From: Diphasiastrum complanatum
Lineage: Eukaryota > Streptophyta > Lycopodiopsida > Lycopodiales > Lycopodiaceae
Assembly: GCA_029204225.1 (NCBI GenBank)
Contig: CM055098.1
Span: 4,554,607 to 4,618,606 of the forward strand
Length of the DNA: 64,000 nt
Direction of reading: 5' to 3'
In this document: piece by piece, positions 10,788 to 21,959 of the stretch
Layout: each line of letters begins with the position of its first letter
Numbering within the stretch: position 1 is the first letter of the stretch
The notes under the pieces: model-generated
What the model was told of the DNA's origin: nothing
Databases searched by the model: none
The model's input: only the letters and a program-made list of their open reading frames with translations
Translations under genes and position numbers: made by a program

Positions 10788-12692
10788 TTACATAACCAGA
10801 TCTAAGCCAAGTTTGGCTCTAAAAGTTTCAAACTTTTCTTTACTTAAAGCCTTTGTAAATATATCAGCAACTTGTAATAACGTAGAACAATGTACAATAC
10901 TTATATCTTTAGATTGTAACTTCTCACGCACAAAGTGATATTTCACCTCAATATGTTTTGTCCTTGCGTGAAAGATAGGATTCTTAGCCAATTGTATTCC
11001 ACTTTGACTATCACAAAAAATAACAGTAGGATTTACATGCTTCATGCCAATTTCACATAACAACTTACGTAGCCAAACAGCTTCTTGGGTAGCAGAACTC
11101 AACGCTTTATATTCAGCTTTTGTAGAAGAAAGAGAAATAGTATCTTGCTTCTTGCTAGACCATGAAAAACAATCGCTACCAAAATCAAAGGCATAACATG
11201 TTGTTGACTTTCTATCATCTATATTTCCTGCCCAATCAGCGTCAACATAACCTTGCAACTTAGGTAAAATAGTTTGTCTTTTGTAGATTAGGACAAGGTT
11301 AGGTGTACCTTTTACATAACTCAAAATCCTATTTGCAGCTTTCCAATGGTCCATAGTGGGTGATGACATGAATTGGCTAATCAAACTTACAGCATAGTAG
11401 ATATCAGGACGTGTAGTCGTAAGATATATCAAATTCCCAATTAGCTGACGAAATAGAGTAGCGTCAACATATGCACTATCATCAATACGAGATAATTTCT
11501 TACCAGCTTCGCAAGGGGTGATGGAAGGTTTGCACTGTGTCATGTGAAATCTCTCCAATATCTTGCCCACATACTTGTTTTGACATAACCTGATATCACT
11601 GCCAGTTTGCCATACTTCGACACCCAAGCAATAGTGCATAAGATCTAAATCTGTCATCTCAAACTGCTTGCATAAGTTGGCTTTGATAGAACGTGTGAGG
11701 TTCTCATCATTGCCCGTGATAATGATATCATCAACGTAAAGTACAATCAAGGCAATGTTGTCATCATTTATAATAACATAAAGGTTTGGATCTGCATTTG
11801 TTCTTACAAACCCATGAAAAAGAAAGTAACTGTCAATGCGTCCAGACCATGCGCGTGGCGCTTGCTTAAGGCCATAAAGTGCTTTGTGTAGTTTACATAC
11901 CGTCTGTTCTTGCCCTTTTGCCATGAAGCCCTGCGGTTGGACCATGTAAACTTCTTCCTCTAAGTCACCATTCCAAAATTTTGACTTCACATCCATTTGA
12001 TGGATCTTCCACCCAAAATGAGATGCTAAGGCAATGATAAGACGTAGCGTAGTCCCCTTAGCCACTGGAGCAAATGTCTCTTCATAGTCAATTCCTTTGC
12101 TTTGCTCATAACCCTTCACTACTAGGCGTGCCTTATACTTTGCTATAGTGCCATATGCATGAAACTTTGTTCTAAACACCCATTTGTTGTCAATGGGTTT
12201 CTTTCCAAGTGGTAGATCAACCAACTCCCATGTATCATGCCTGTGGATGGATTCTATCTCCTCTTCCATTGCCCTTTGCCACTCTTTGTGATCTTTTGCC
12301 TCATCAAAGGTTGATGGCTCTCGACACTTCAAAATGTCAGTCATTAGGGCATAGTTTACATGATAATGATCGGGAGACTTCCTTTCTCACGTTGATCTTC
12401 TCACTTCACCTTGTGTGGTAGATCATGGTTGATTTAGCTTTGCGTCCTTCATGATCTTTTCATACCATTTTGATATTTTAGATTCAGGTGATATACTACG
12501 TGGAGAGTATGTATCCCAAGGAATGTCTAAGTAATGTCTCTTACTTCCAACCGGTTTCTCCTTTATTGCTCCTATTGGCAAGTACCTCCCCCTAGGCTCT
12601 TGAATAGGTGGTGTCCTTTCATACTCGCCCTCTCGACTCTCATCTTCACGTGCAATATCTTGTGGAGCATCTTCTTCATCTTCTTCCTCCAA
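10788..12692 (-). pseudogene. Copia pol, reverse transcriptase and RNase H part
   Basis: The open frame from 12344 down to 10788 (518 codons) contains the RT start EWQRAMEEEI, ARLVVKGYEQ, HQMDVKSKF, the catalytic box LYVDDIIITG and the RNase H residues in DADWAG, STKAEY and CDSQSGIQLAKN, ending in FETFRAKLGL. Upstream in the same frame lies the linker (12426-12692), separated by TGA codons at 12423-12425 and 12387-12389. The second sits in the conserved RRSTRERK motif where CGA is expected. Both stops fit C-to-T decay of methylated DNA. The frame joins integrase through a frameshift near 12690. RT and RNase H themselves look intact. Confidence 0.93.
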
Positions 12693-14437
12693 AATTGTGG
12701 GAAGTCTTTTGATGCTTTCACCCTTGCATGGTCTTCATCTTCATACCTATGCGTTTCATCAAAGATCACATCTTTGCTAATGTGAATCATGTTCATTACA
12801 TGATCAAAACACCTGTAAGCTTTCGTCCTCTCATCATAACCGACGAAGATACACTTGATTGCTTTGGCATCAAGTTTCTTTCGCTCCTCCTTTGGCACAT
12901 GTACATAGGCCTTACATCCAATGACACGAAACTTGTCGAGTTTTGGCTTTATTCCAGTAAATGCTTCTTCAGGAGTCACATTTGGAACCACAAGTGTAGG
13001 GCTCCTATTTTGCAAGAACGTTGTCGCACTGCACGCTTCCGACCAAAGTGAATCAGTCAAGCCCATTTGCTTCATCATGGAGCATGCACTCTCCATAATA
13101 GCCCTATTTTTTCTTTCAGCTACACCATTACTATGCGGCATGTGTGACTGTGTGAATCGTCTTTTGATGCCGTGTTCCTTGCAAAAGTCCTCAAAATCAT
13201 CAGATTTGTATTCACCCCCTCTATCAGATCTTAGCACTTTGATGCGTGCATCCAGTTGGTTCTCTACCAAAGTCTTGAACTCCTTGAAGCGAGTAAAAAC
13301 ATCAGATTTCTTCTTTAAGAAATAAAACCATGTCCTCCTAGAGTAATCATCTATGAAAGTCATAAAATAATATGCTTTCCCCAACGACATGGTCTTCATT
13401 GGGCCACACAGGTCGTTGTGAATAAGTTTCAGCTGTTTCTTAGCTCTTGCAGCTCCACATTTCTTGAATGTCTCCCTGTGATGCTTTCCCATGATGCATC
13501 CTTCACATATTGCATGATGATCATCCTGCAATGCCGGTAACCCTATTACCATCTTCAGCTTCGCCATCAATCTCAAGCTCCCATAGTTCAAATGACCAAG
13601 TCTTATGTGCCACAACTCAGATTGAGATGTTGTTGAGATAGCCAAACCATATTCTCTTGGTCTTGCAGCATCCAATTTATAAAGGCCACAATTACTATCT
13701 CTATAACCCTTCGCCACCACTTTATGGTTGTGGTTCATATCCCTCATAAGGCATCCATCCTTGACAAATTCAACCTTCAGATGTTGATTTGTCATTACAC
13801 CAACAGAAAGCAAACTCTTTTTGAGTCCAGGAACATCAAGCACATTAGGGATGTTCTTGATTTTACCATCATAAAATTGCACAAGTACATTGCCCACACC
13901 CTGTATTTGGCATTCCTCTCCATTGGCTTGAGTGACCTTATCCCCATCATGGATTGGTGAGAATTTTGCAAACCAATCATGTTTCCCGGTCATATGCCTC
14001 GTGACACCTGAATCTATGAACCATCTGGCACCATCATCAACTTGGGATGCCAATGCCGATGATAAGACACTTGTCTCATCATCTTCTCCATTATCTTCGA
14101 CAATGTTGCCTTGTTGAGTTACTTTTCCCGTCTTTATGTCCGCTTTCTTTTTGTAACACTCGTGTGCCCAATGACCCGGTTTGTGGCAAAAGTAACATTT
14201 GCCTTTCTTCTTCTTTTTCCCTTTTGATGACGACTCTCCCTCGTCGTCATCATCCTTGGATTTCTTAGGAATCCTTTTCCATCCTTTCTGCTTGCCTTTG
14301 GCAAGCAAGGCTTGATCCTCCTGTGGGGTTTGCCTTGACTTCACCACTTCACGATGCTGCTCTTCTTGCAACATGATTCCGTGGAAGTCTTCAAAAGTAG
14401 GCAATCTCTCCCTCGAAGCAATGCTGCTCACAAACAT
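12572..14437 (-). pseudogene. Copia gag C-terminus, protease and integrase part
   Basis: An open frame of about 620 codons. In order it holds the zinc knuckle CYFCHKPGHWAHEC, the protease box WFIDSGVTRHMTG (catalytic DSG), the GAG-pre-integrase block with LWHIRLGHLNY and CEGCIMGKHH, then the integrase core. The catalytic triad can be placed: D in LIHNDLCGP, D in LRSDRGGEY and E in NGVAERKNR, with exactly 35 residues between the second D and the E. The integrase C-terminal block includes VIGCKAYVHVPKEERKKLD and FVGYDE. The frame shifts out near 12690, before the RT linker. It begins in the middle of gag because of the deletion noted in the gag entry. Confidence 0.93.
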
Positions 14438-14910
14438 CTGTAGCTCATTGTGGTATGTACCAATTCAACGTCCCTAATTGGTTCTCCAATTGCCACAAGT
14501 TGATCTCTTAGCTCCTTTATCCTTGTGAAGAAAGATCCCACTGATTCACTTTCTTCCATCCTTACTGCGTTCAATCTCGACTTCGAGAACATGGCCCGAG
14601 TTGGATTGCAAGTTTGAAATTGCCTTCTAAGATCTTCCCAAGCTCCCCTAGCCGTCGTGGCATCACTTATATGAGTGATTACATGGTCTTTCACTGAAAG
14701 ATTGATTAAGGACAATGCTCTATGTGCCTTTTTATCAAAGGCCCTCATATCACCAGAAGTGGTATTTGGTTGGATTTCAATACCTACCACAATCTCCCAT
14801 AACTCTTTCTCCATCAAAATGCTCTTCATTTTGAATTTTCAGATGTTGTAGTTAGAAGCCCCATCAAGTTTGCTTGCATCGCCCAAAATTGCCTCATTGA
14901 TGTTTGCCAT
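14428..14910 (-). pseudogene. Copia gag N-terminal half
   Basis: Start chosen at the ATG at 14908-14910 (MANINEAILGDASKLDGASN), which precedes the expected NY.IWKFKM motif. The Trp of that motif is a TGA stop at 14839-14841. Downstream, MKSILMEKELWEIV, ARGAWEDLRRQF and MEESESVGSFFTRIKELRDQL are typical of the Copia gag (UBN2-like) fold. At 14440-14450 the frame reads ELVHTTMSYRCL and stops, while the next frame resumes with ELQMFVSSI. A short deletion around the usual SLPxSYEMFV segment therefore breaks gag from the zinc knuckle. Confidence 0.9.
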
Positions 14911-16166
14911 CTCCAAACTGCTTGGAACTCCACCTGTAAGCTATAAAGTGTATGCCGAAGCCAACCGTGATGTCAAAAATGAAAAATAATGACCTGCAAT
15001 TTTTGGCTTACCAGGCCACCCGCCGCTCTTTCGCCAAATTGAAAGCCAAACTAGCGTCGCTTTCCAAAATGCTTCTCGTCACCAACTCCCAGCTACCTGC
15101 CCAGTGGAATGGTGAAATCACTTCTGGCACGCTTCGAACACTTTCTCCACAACAATCACTCTGTTTTGGTGTACCGTACTTGCAGGTACAGTCAGGGTGC
15201 CCTTTGTTTGGAGGGTATAGCCTTTCGTTTGGCCAAAATAGGCTAAAGGAGGTGAAAATAAGGGCAATTTGGGTTTTTGAACTGTTTCTTCAGTATGAAG
15301 AAACTTCACTTTTCACAAACTTGGGACCCAGCAATTAATTCAATTTGAAGATTTTTAATGAAGTTGCAATGCACTTTGCACTTCAGACCCCTTCTTATGA
15401 AGTTTAAGTTGAAATCCAACAGATCCAATGGTCACCTAATCTGACTGCCTAGATCATTTCTTGGCCAGTCAACTTTAACCATTGATCACAATAGTTCCAG
15501 ATCCAACGGTCATGATCATTTCAGTGCAACAAGTTCTCTTCTTGAGAGAATGCCTTCCGCACGCTACAGAATAGTGCGGTTGACTGCGTATCCAGTCTCG
15601 TGACCTCCCTCACGCCATCTCTGAGCTTCTTCACGCTGATTTCCAGCGATGGCCGCCCTGCTGATCACTCTTTCTCTTCCAATGCTCCACGGCCGCCCAC
15701 AACTTCTTACAGGCTGATTCTCCTTACTAGGGCGCCCTTCTCTAGCTCTTCACAGCCACAAAAACATATTTGTATTGAGAGAAAAGAGTTTTTTCCCTTC
15801 TTGAAACCCTAGCTGTCAAAGAAGATGTTTTTGAACTTTATCTGATCTTCTTGAGAATCTATCTAAGTAGCTGCCTATCTCTCTGAGGTCGCCCTACAAC
15901 AAGCAATATTCTGCTCCAAACCGCCCTTCAAACGGTGTTCGATTGGATTCAAACCAATCACAAACGCCAAGCAAACCTCCGGAAGAATTTCCAGCTTCAC
16001 TTTTTGCTTGCCCTCTGATTCAGCTGACAATCCCCTGCCTCTGAATCTTCTTACAGTTTTTAGCTATTCCACGAATCTCCACAGACTCGGTTTTGTGCTT
16101 CCTAGCCAACAAACCGTCGTGAATTCGCAGCTCTCTGTTCTTGTCCGGTGATTCAAGCCACCAAGG
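14911..16166 (-). other. Long untranslated leader of the nested Copia
   Basis: About 1.25 kb separates the PBS from the gag ATG. No conserved ORF was found on either strand; frames such as + 15600-15812 look incidental. The minus strand has many purine-rich and T-rich stretches. The length is large for a Copia element with 250-bp LTRs. Confidence 0.6.
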
Positions 16167-16180
16167 GGCTATGATACCAA
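16167..16180 (-). promoter_or_regulatory. Primer binding site of the nested Copia
   Basis: On the minus strand it reads TTGGTATCATAGCC, a known variant of the initiator tRNA-Met primer site, directly adjoining the 5' LTR. Confidence 0.88.
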
Positions 16181-16381
16181 GTTAAAAAAACACAGTTTAA
16201 ACACCCGACCGGATCAATCACCACAGCACAACGTCAAGTGCAACAGGACAAGACAACAAGATCGCTCTCCACAGACTATATATTCAACTGATAAGTAAGT
16301 ACAAAGATAAGTTGCTTAAAAGCACTCAAAGGGCTCGTAAAACTCTAGAACTAAGCACATGTGGTGTCGTCGAAATAAGAA
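16181..16381 (-). repeat. 5' LTR of nested Copia, outer end truncated (about 201 bp)
   Basis: It matches 10445-10695 closely but lacks an internal segment of about 15 bp and about 36 bp at its outer end. The lost end means the element start is missing and the junction with the outer Copia gag is a deletion breakpoint. Confidence 0.85.
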
Positions 16382-17975
16382 TGCTTTTAGCCACATGTGG
16401 AAGTTCAAGATGAGGATGATATTTATTGAAAAAGAACTATGGGGATACGTAAATGGTTTGATAGCCAAACTCACATGGGAAGCAAAAGATGGCAAAGCAT
16501 TAGCCATCATATCTCTAAATCACAAATAGCTCATGTAGCTAATTGTTCCACTCCCAAAGAAGCTTGGGACATTCTTACTTGTTTGTACAAAACTATAGAT
16601 GTCATGACTCGTCTCTTTATGAGAAAGAAATTTGTATCACTTAAGATGAGTGCAGGAACTTTAGTCAGCGACCATCTGAATGATTTGAAACAACTACTTA
16701 ATCAGCTAGCTACAATAGGTTTGCCAGTGTCGATGCTAATATGTCTCTTCTCTCTAGTCTTTCTCTCTCTTATGACAATCTAGAGCAATACTCCTGAGTT
16801 GTCTCTATAGAGGCTGACAACAAGTTAGTACAAGAAGAAGTAAGAACGAAAAGCTTATCTCATCAAGTACCAAGACAATTACCTTGTATTCAAATAAGAA
16901 ACAGTCCCAGAGAAAGAAGAATTCGAAGGACAAGAAGACAAAACTTGACCAAATTAATTTGAACCAGCAACAACAACATGTTTGATAGCAACAAAAGCCA
17001 AAAACCAAAATCTTATGGATTGTTGAGTTCTCAAACACAACAAAGCAAAAAAAAAAAAGATGCATCATCAACATAAAAGAAATTTTGATTCTTCCAAAAA
17101 ATCCCACCAACGATGTTGATGGTATAAGATCAATGAAATACAGAGACCCAACAATGGTATCTTGATTCAGGAGGCTTCTCAACATATGATGCCATGCAAG
17201 TTCCTTTTCTAACAACTCACATTATCATATTCAAAGTATATCTACTTCGGTGACTCATGTCCCACAAGATCAAAGGCCAAGGATCTATTTGCTTTTAATT
17301 TCAAGATGGTATTTCTAGAGTACTTGATGGTGTACTTTATGTACCCAAATTAACAAAAAATTTATTGTCTATCAGCAAGATCATAGATCAAGGCTATAGA
17401 GCTTTGTTTAATTCTAGACAATGTACCACCTTGGATGAAGATTCTAATGAAATCCTCTCTACAAACAAAGAAAGTAATTTGTATATCTTGAGTCATGATT
17501 ATGCACTTGCTACGAATGTGAGTAATTCAAATGCCCAATTATAGCATCAAAGATTAGAACACTTAAACATGAACAATCTTGTACATGCATCACAATAGTA
17601 TGGTTAAAGATTTGAGCTTAAATGTTGCCTCCACAGACACTCGAACTTTCTGTGAGATGTGCTTACTAGGTAAACAGCCTAGATCAGATTCCTAAAGTGA
17701 CAAGCCAATATAGCTAAATCCATTCGTGAATTGATACACACACCCTCTATGTGGCCCTATGCACACACCCTCTCTAGATTTTGCATTATATTTTATCACT
17801 TTTATCGATGATTATTTGAGATTCACCATAACTATGTTCATCAAAAACAAGTTTGAGGCATTCAACTACTTTAGAGAATTCAAGCAATTTGTTGAGACAT
17901 AGACTGATAAGAAAGCTCAAGAACCTAAGCACAAATTGTGGGGGAGAATATGTAAAATCCATTGAGGTATTTTAG
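16382..17975 (+). pseudogene. Outer Copia: gag, protease, pre-integrase and integrase remnant
   Basis: Gag starts right at the insertion junction: SHMWKFKMRMIFIEKELWG at 16391-16447, then STPKEAWDILTCLYK and DHLNDLKQLLNQLATIGLP up to 16783. After a broken stretch the protease reads WYLDSGGFSTYDAM (about 17158-17200), followed by LYVPKLTKNLLSISK (about 17335-17380). The integrase start FITFIDDYLRFT and FREFKQFVE is near 17795-17900, and GGEYVKSIE is near 17940-17965. Many stops interrupt it. Similarity stops just after the second integrase Asp region, so RT, RNase H and the 3' LTR are missing. Confidence 0.85.
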
Positions 17976-18879
17976 TTCACTATCTCTTTCTTCCTTTAGA
18001 TTTTGACTCAATGTCTTGATTGCATTGCAAAGCCCTTAGCAAAATGATTCATGTAGTTGTTGATAGTATACATTATACCATGCCAAACTATTTTTTAGAT
18101 GGTATAACTTTTAGGAAGATGATGATCTTGCAAAGCATTAGAGGAGTTTCTAATATTAAAAAGACTCCTTAAGGATTGCCATGTAGGCTACCCAAGTTTA
18201 CAACTCAAACATCCAAATATAATAAAGCTAAAAAGGAGATCGTGCAAATTTTTTTCAATCAATGTTGTATAAATTTATAACAAAAAAATTAAACCTCTAG
18301 TTCACACACACACACACACACATTTACCATTTTTTTCACCTTTTATTGTGCTAATGGTCATATGGTTAGAAGACTAACTTTATGTTATCCATGATGACAA
18401 CAAAACTGTGCAAAAAAGGAAGGCAACTAGATGGCAATGAATATATTGATTTGAAGGGCAAAAGGAAAAAAATGATGAAGTTTTAAATAGTTAGGGTATT
18501 ATATCCTATGGCAAGAAAGGAAATGTTGGGTGATCGTATTGCCGGAACTCATATTTTGAACTTATGCATCGAATGGCTTCAAGTAAAGTATAAAAATCTG
18601 AAACTCATAAATTGACATCTTATGACGACTTATGGATCAGTAAAGCTGCTTTTTGCAGTAAATAGTCTCACAAATGTCTATATGACGTTTTTTTAACTTT
18701 TTCACAACCATGGCAAGAGTCATTTGTTAATAAAGTTACTATGGAATGACTTATTTCGAAAATACTTTGATTCATGACTAAGCAGTACTTTACTTCAATT
18801 TGTGTACTTGCTTTCTTTACCTCATGTTAATGAGGCTATTAAGGTTTCCTTGGTTCTTTCTCTAGTCTAAGTCTTGTCT
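17976..18879. other. Unassigned AT-rich stretch with a short (CA)n
   Basis: No gene seen. A (CA) microsatellite of about 16 bp lies near 18306-18322. The phrase GCATTAGAGGAGTTTCTAA near 18136 resembles ATTAGAGGAGTT words at 51475 and 61730, suggesting a shared old repeat family. Confidence 0.4.
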
Positions 18880-20260
18880 ATTCTCGTTTAACTTTTAACT
18901 TTTTATTTTTTAGTCTTCATCTTGTTAAGTAGGTTGACTTTGGTATGATTTTGAGTCTGTTGTTCGGTGTTTTTTGCTAGTGAGCTTCTTTATTTTTCTT
19001 ATTCCGTTTGGGTATTTTTTTTGCGGTCATTTTTTCTTTTTTGATGCTTGTTGTGATCTTTGTGCTTGTCGGTTCTGTTTTTGGGTTTTTTTGTTGTTGT
19101 ATGTTGTCGCTTGGGTGGTTTTTTAGATGGCTTGAGGTCTTGTATTCTATTTTTTGGGTTGGTTGTGGCTTAGGTGGTCTGTGATTGGTAGATGGCCTCC
19201 CTCGTTTTTCTCTCCTCTCTCTTTTAGTGGGCTTGGCGCTCTTTCCTCGCTATTTTTTCTCCCTTCTTCACGTTGTTTTATGCTCCTTCGCTGTTGGTTT
19301 GGTTCTTTGCTGCATTTGGTGGTCTGTCCCTTGGAGATGGATGTGCTTGGCGGGGTCTTGGAGGCTTTTTCGTGGCGGTCTGCTTCTGGTTTGCTGGTTT
19401 CTGGCGCTTTGTGCAGCGCCGGTGGTCTGCTTCACCTATATTTTGCTCTCCTCCTCTTTGCTTCTGGTATTCTTGCAGTGTTGCTTGTTCCCGTTTCTGC
19501 TTCTGTGGTAATGTGGGGTGCTGCTGTTTTTTATGGCTTTGCCTAAGGTATGTTCCTTATGCTTGTGTAGGTTTTTGTTGCTTGTTGGGCTTCTCATGCC
19601 TTGGTGTATGTGGATGCCTTGTCTGTTGCTTTGTTGGTGGTTCTCTGTTGCTTTTTTGGTTTGCCTTTGCCCTCTAGTTTTCGGTTGGGTGCTGGTTTTT
19701 TAGTGTTTTTCTAGTTTATGGTTGTTGCTCGGTTGCTCTTTGCTTGATGTTTTGTGTTTTGCTTTCTATGTTTGCTTTTGGGTTTCTCGGTGGTTGGTGG
19801 TTGTGTTCTCTTTGTTCTGTTTGTGCTTTTATGGCTTGTTTTTTGTGGGTTTGCTGGGCTGGTTCCTTGTTTCATTTAGTCTTTTCCTTGGCTTTGCTGG
19901 TTTTTTTATGTTTTCCTCGTTGGTGTTTGGTTGTTTTTGGCTTTGGTTTGTTACTTTTTAGGCTTCTTTGGGTGTTTTGATTGTTCTTGGTGTGATTTTT
20001 GTTTTTGGTTCAATGGTGTTGTGTTTTTTGGTTGTTGTGTCTCTTAGTTCCCTTTCCTTTCTTGTGCTTAAGTCTTTTCGTTTTTTATCTGTCTCTCTTT
20101 TTAGTTACTGACGTTTGTGGATTTGTTGATCTTTTGACTTTCAGATGGTCTGGTGTCTGTCTGTTTTGTCGTTGGTTAGTGTATTCTGGTATGGTGTCTT
20201 TTTTATGTCTTTCTGGTTCTGTAGGTTAGGGGGTGGGTTCTTTGTGTTTCTTTAATTTGG
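18880..20260. other. A-poor, T/G-rich compositional block
   Basis: Over about 1.4 kb the + strand is dominated by T and G; the 60-base lines I counted hold only two to four A. The scarcity of A removes stop codons, so long overlapping + frames appear (up to 134 codons), all full of Trp, Leu, Phe, Cys and Gly. I regard these as composition artefacts. The minus strand would be A/C-rich, giving Lys-, Gln- and Pro-rich broken frames. No LTR, intron or motif explains the block. Confidence 0.6.
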
Positions 20261-21184
20261 TTTTGCTCCTCTCCTTAAGTTTACATTTTAATTTTCTTGT
20301 GTTGCTTTTTTTTATACTGACTTGATTCTTGGGAAATTATATAGGTCTTCTATACTGGTACTGTGTCTGAGACAGGCCTCTCCTTTATTTTTTAGTCGTT
20401 AGTTATAAGTAAACATTGTACTGTTCGGATTCTCTGTGAAAGGCTGGACTTATGTACAGTTTTCGTATATGGTGCAAGTCATAAGTCTATTTAACTTGAG
20501 GGGCTGGTGTCTTTTTGCATCAGTAAATATGATTTATATTCTCCCATAATACATCTGCACTAGTATCAGTTATTCATGTACTGATAGGATACTATGTGAA
20601 AAAATGAACTTATAAACAATTTCTGTACATGTTCCAGATTATATGACTATTTTACTTTCATATGATCATGAGTCATACAATTTTTAGGAGTAGATGTAAC
20701 TTATGGGATGATTGCTTGCAGTATTTGTATAAGTGATTTTTTCCACTCCTAAAAAACAATGAGTATCAATTAAAAAAATTGTACTGTTAGGATAAAGGAA
20801 AAAAATATGGGCTTGGTGTACATTTATGTATATCTGTATCAGGTCGTATGTCTATTGAAACAGTCATATTGGCATGAGACATACGTTAATGACATGTAAA
20901 AAGGTTTGATAATTGTTTTTTGCTATGACAAAGTACTTCTTATTGTAGCTACTCCGGTGAAATTCTGTAGTGGCATGGATAACAACTGATGGTATGCATT
21001 GATGCCTGTAGTTCCCATGCTTCGTCCGAGAACGTTACACGCATCTCTGCATCAGCTATTCTTGCCACTAATAGCAAGTCCTACTGCAGCGTAGGCACAA
21101 ACAAAACATCTTCGAGTCGTCTATCTCTACCGTTTGTGTTTGTGAAAAATGCAAAAATAAGCTTGGTAGAGGCCAAAAATCTTG
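20261..21184. other. Unassigned, no gene recognised
   Basis: AT-rich DNA returning to ordinary composition after the T/G block. No coding, repeat or RNA signal could be supported. Confidence 0.35.
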
Positions 21185-21870
21185 TATATAGATAAACACA
21201 CATGTGTGGAGCCTGTTCCCACGTGTGAAAATAGTGTACTTGTCATGTACCATAATCATATAGGTTGTACATATGATTTAATTCAAGTTCTAGTGGCTAA
21301 AAAGGCCAAAAACTAGTTTTCTAGACATATGACACATGGCATCAATCTATTGATTGCATGAGCCACATCCTTTGGTTAGGTGTCATATCCCATGTGTAGA
21401 GGACAGCTCACATGTGTGGAATAAGCTGAAGTAGGCAAATTTTGACTTCTAGAAGATTTCCAAGTAGATCTCCATATAGAAGGAAAATGGACCAAAAGTG
21501 CTCAAAATAGAAGGTTTTGTCCAAGTGTCAGTTTTGCATGATGAATCATCATATGACAAAGCACCTTCACACATGTGGGATCATAGGGATGATCAGTACC
21601 ATGATCTCTCACTTATTGTATATATAGAGCCACATTTGGCCATAATCATTGTGAGACACCAATCTTGGTTTTGGAAGCAATTTTGAGTGATTCCCTCCAT
21701 TTGTCTACATTTGTTTTGATTGTTTTAAGGTTCTATCAATGTGTAGTTGATTTTCAAGTTGGAGTCCGTACCCTGACAGGGTTTCACACGTGTGAAACCA
21801 GCAAGTACATTTACCTTCAATAAATGATTGTTCTTGTTTGGATTTTATGTCTAGAACTGATCTAGATTGA
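21185..21870 (+). repeat. LTR-like segment with repeated G-box palindromes
   Basis: It contains CACACATGTGTG (about 21197), CCACGTGTG (21220), CACATGTGTG (21410), CACACATGTGGG (21570), a TATATATAG box near 21620 and TTCACACGTGTGAA (about 21783). The last is followed by AAATGATTGTTCTTG and CTAGAACTGATCTAGATTGATCT, resembling in style and order the U5 end at 41895-42072, which has CACACGTGTGAAC. It is probably a diverged LTR of a related Copia family. Ends were not defined. Confidence 0.45.
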
Positions 21871-21959
21871 TCTTAATCTTATGTAGATTAATAGATCAAG
21901 TAAATCTAACATCCAATCCCTCTTGAGGATCAGATTAGGATCCACTCTTGGTCCTTTTT

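Larger units (their letters stand above)
10445..16381 (-). mobile_element. Nested, nearly complete Ty1/copia element
   Basis: A - strand Copia with, on the + strand left to right, 3' LTR, RT-RNase H, integrase, protease, gag, leader, PBS and 5' LTR. It interrupts the outer + strand Copia, whose PBS lies left and whose gag lies right. The genes carry few lesions: one W-to-stop and a short frameshifting deletion in gag, one frameshift and two CGA-to-TGA type stops in pol. The LTRs are very similar, so insertion was fairly recent compared with the debris around it. Because the right LTR has lost its outer end, a target-site duplication cannot be checked. Confidence 0.93.

Noticed and set aside
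15600-15812. Small + strand frame in the nested Copia leader
   Set aside because: Antisense to the element, no motif, overlaps the untranslated leader.
19154-20229. Long overlapping + strand open frames rich in Trp, Leu, Phe and Cys
   Set aside because: They exist only because the strand has almost no A and so few stop codons. There are no motifs, and all three frames are open in parts.
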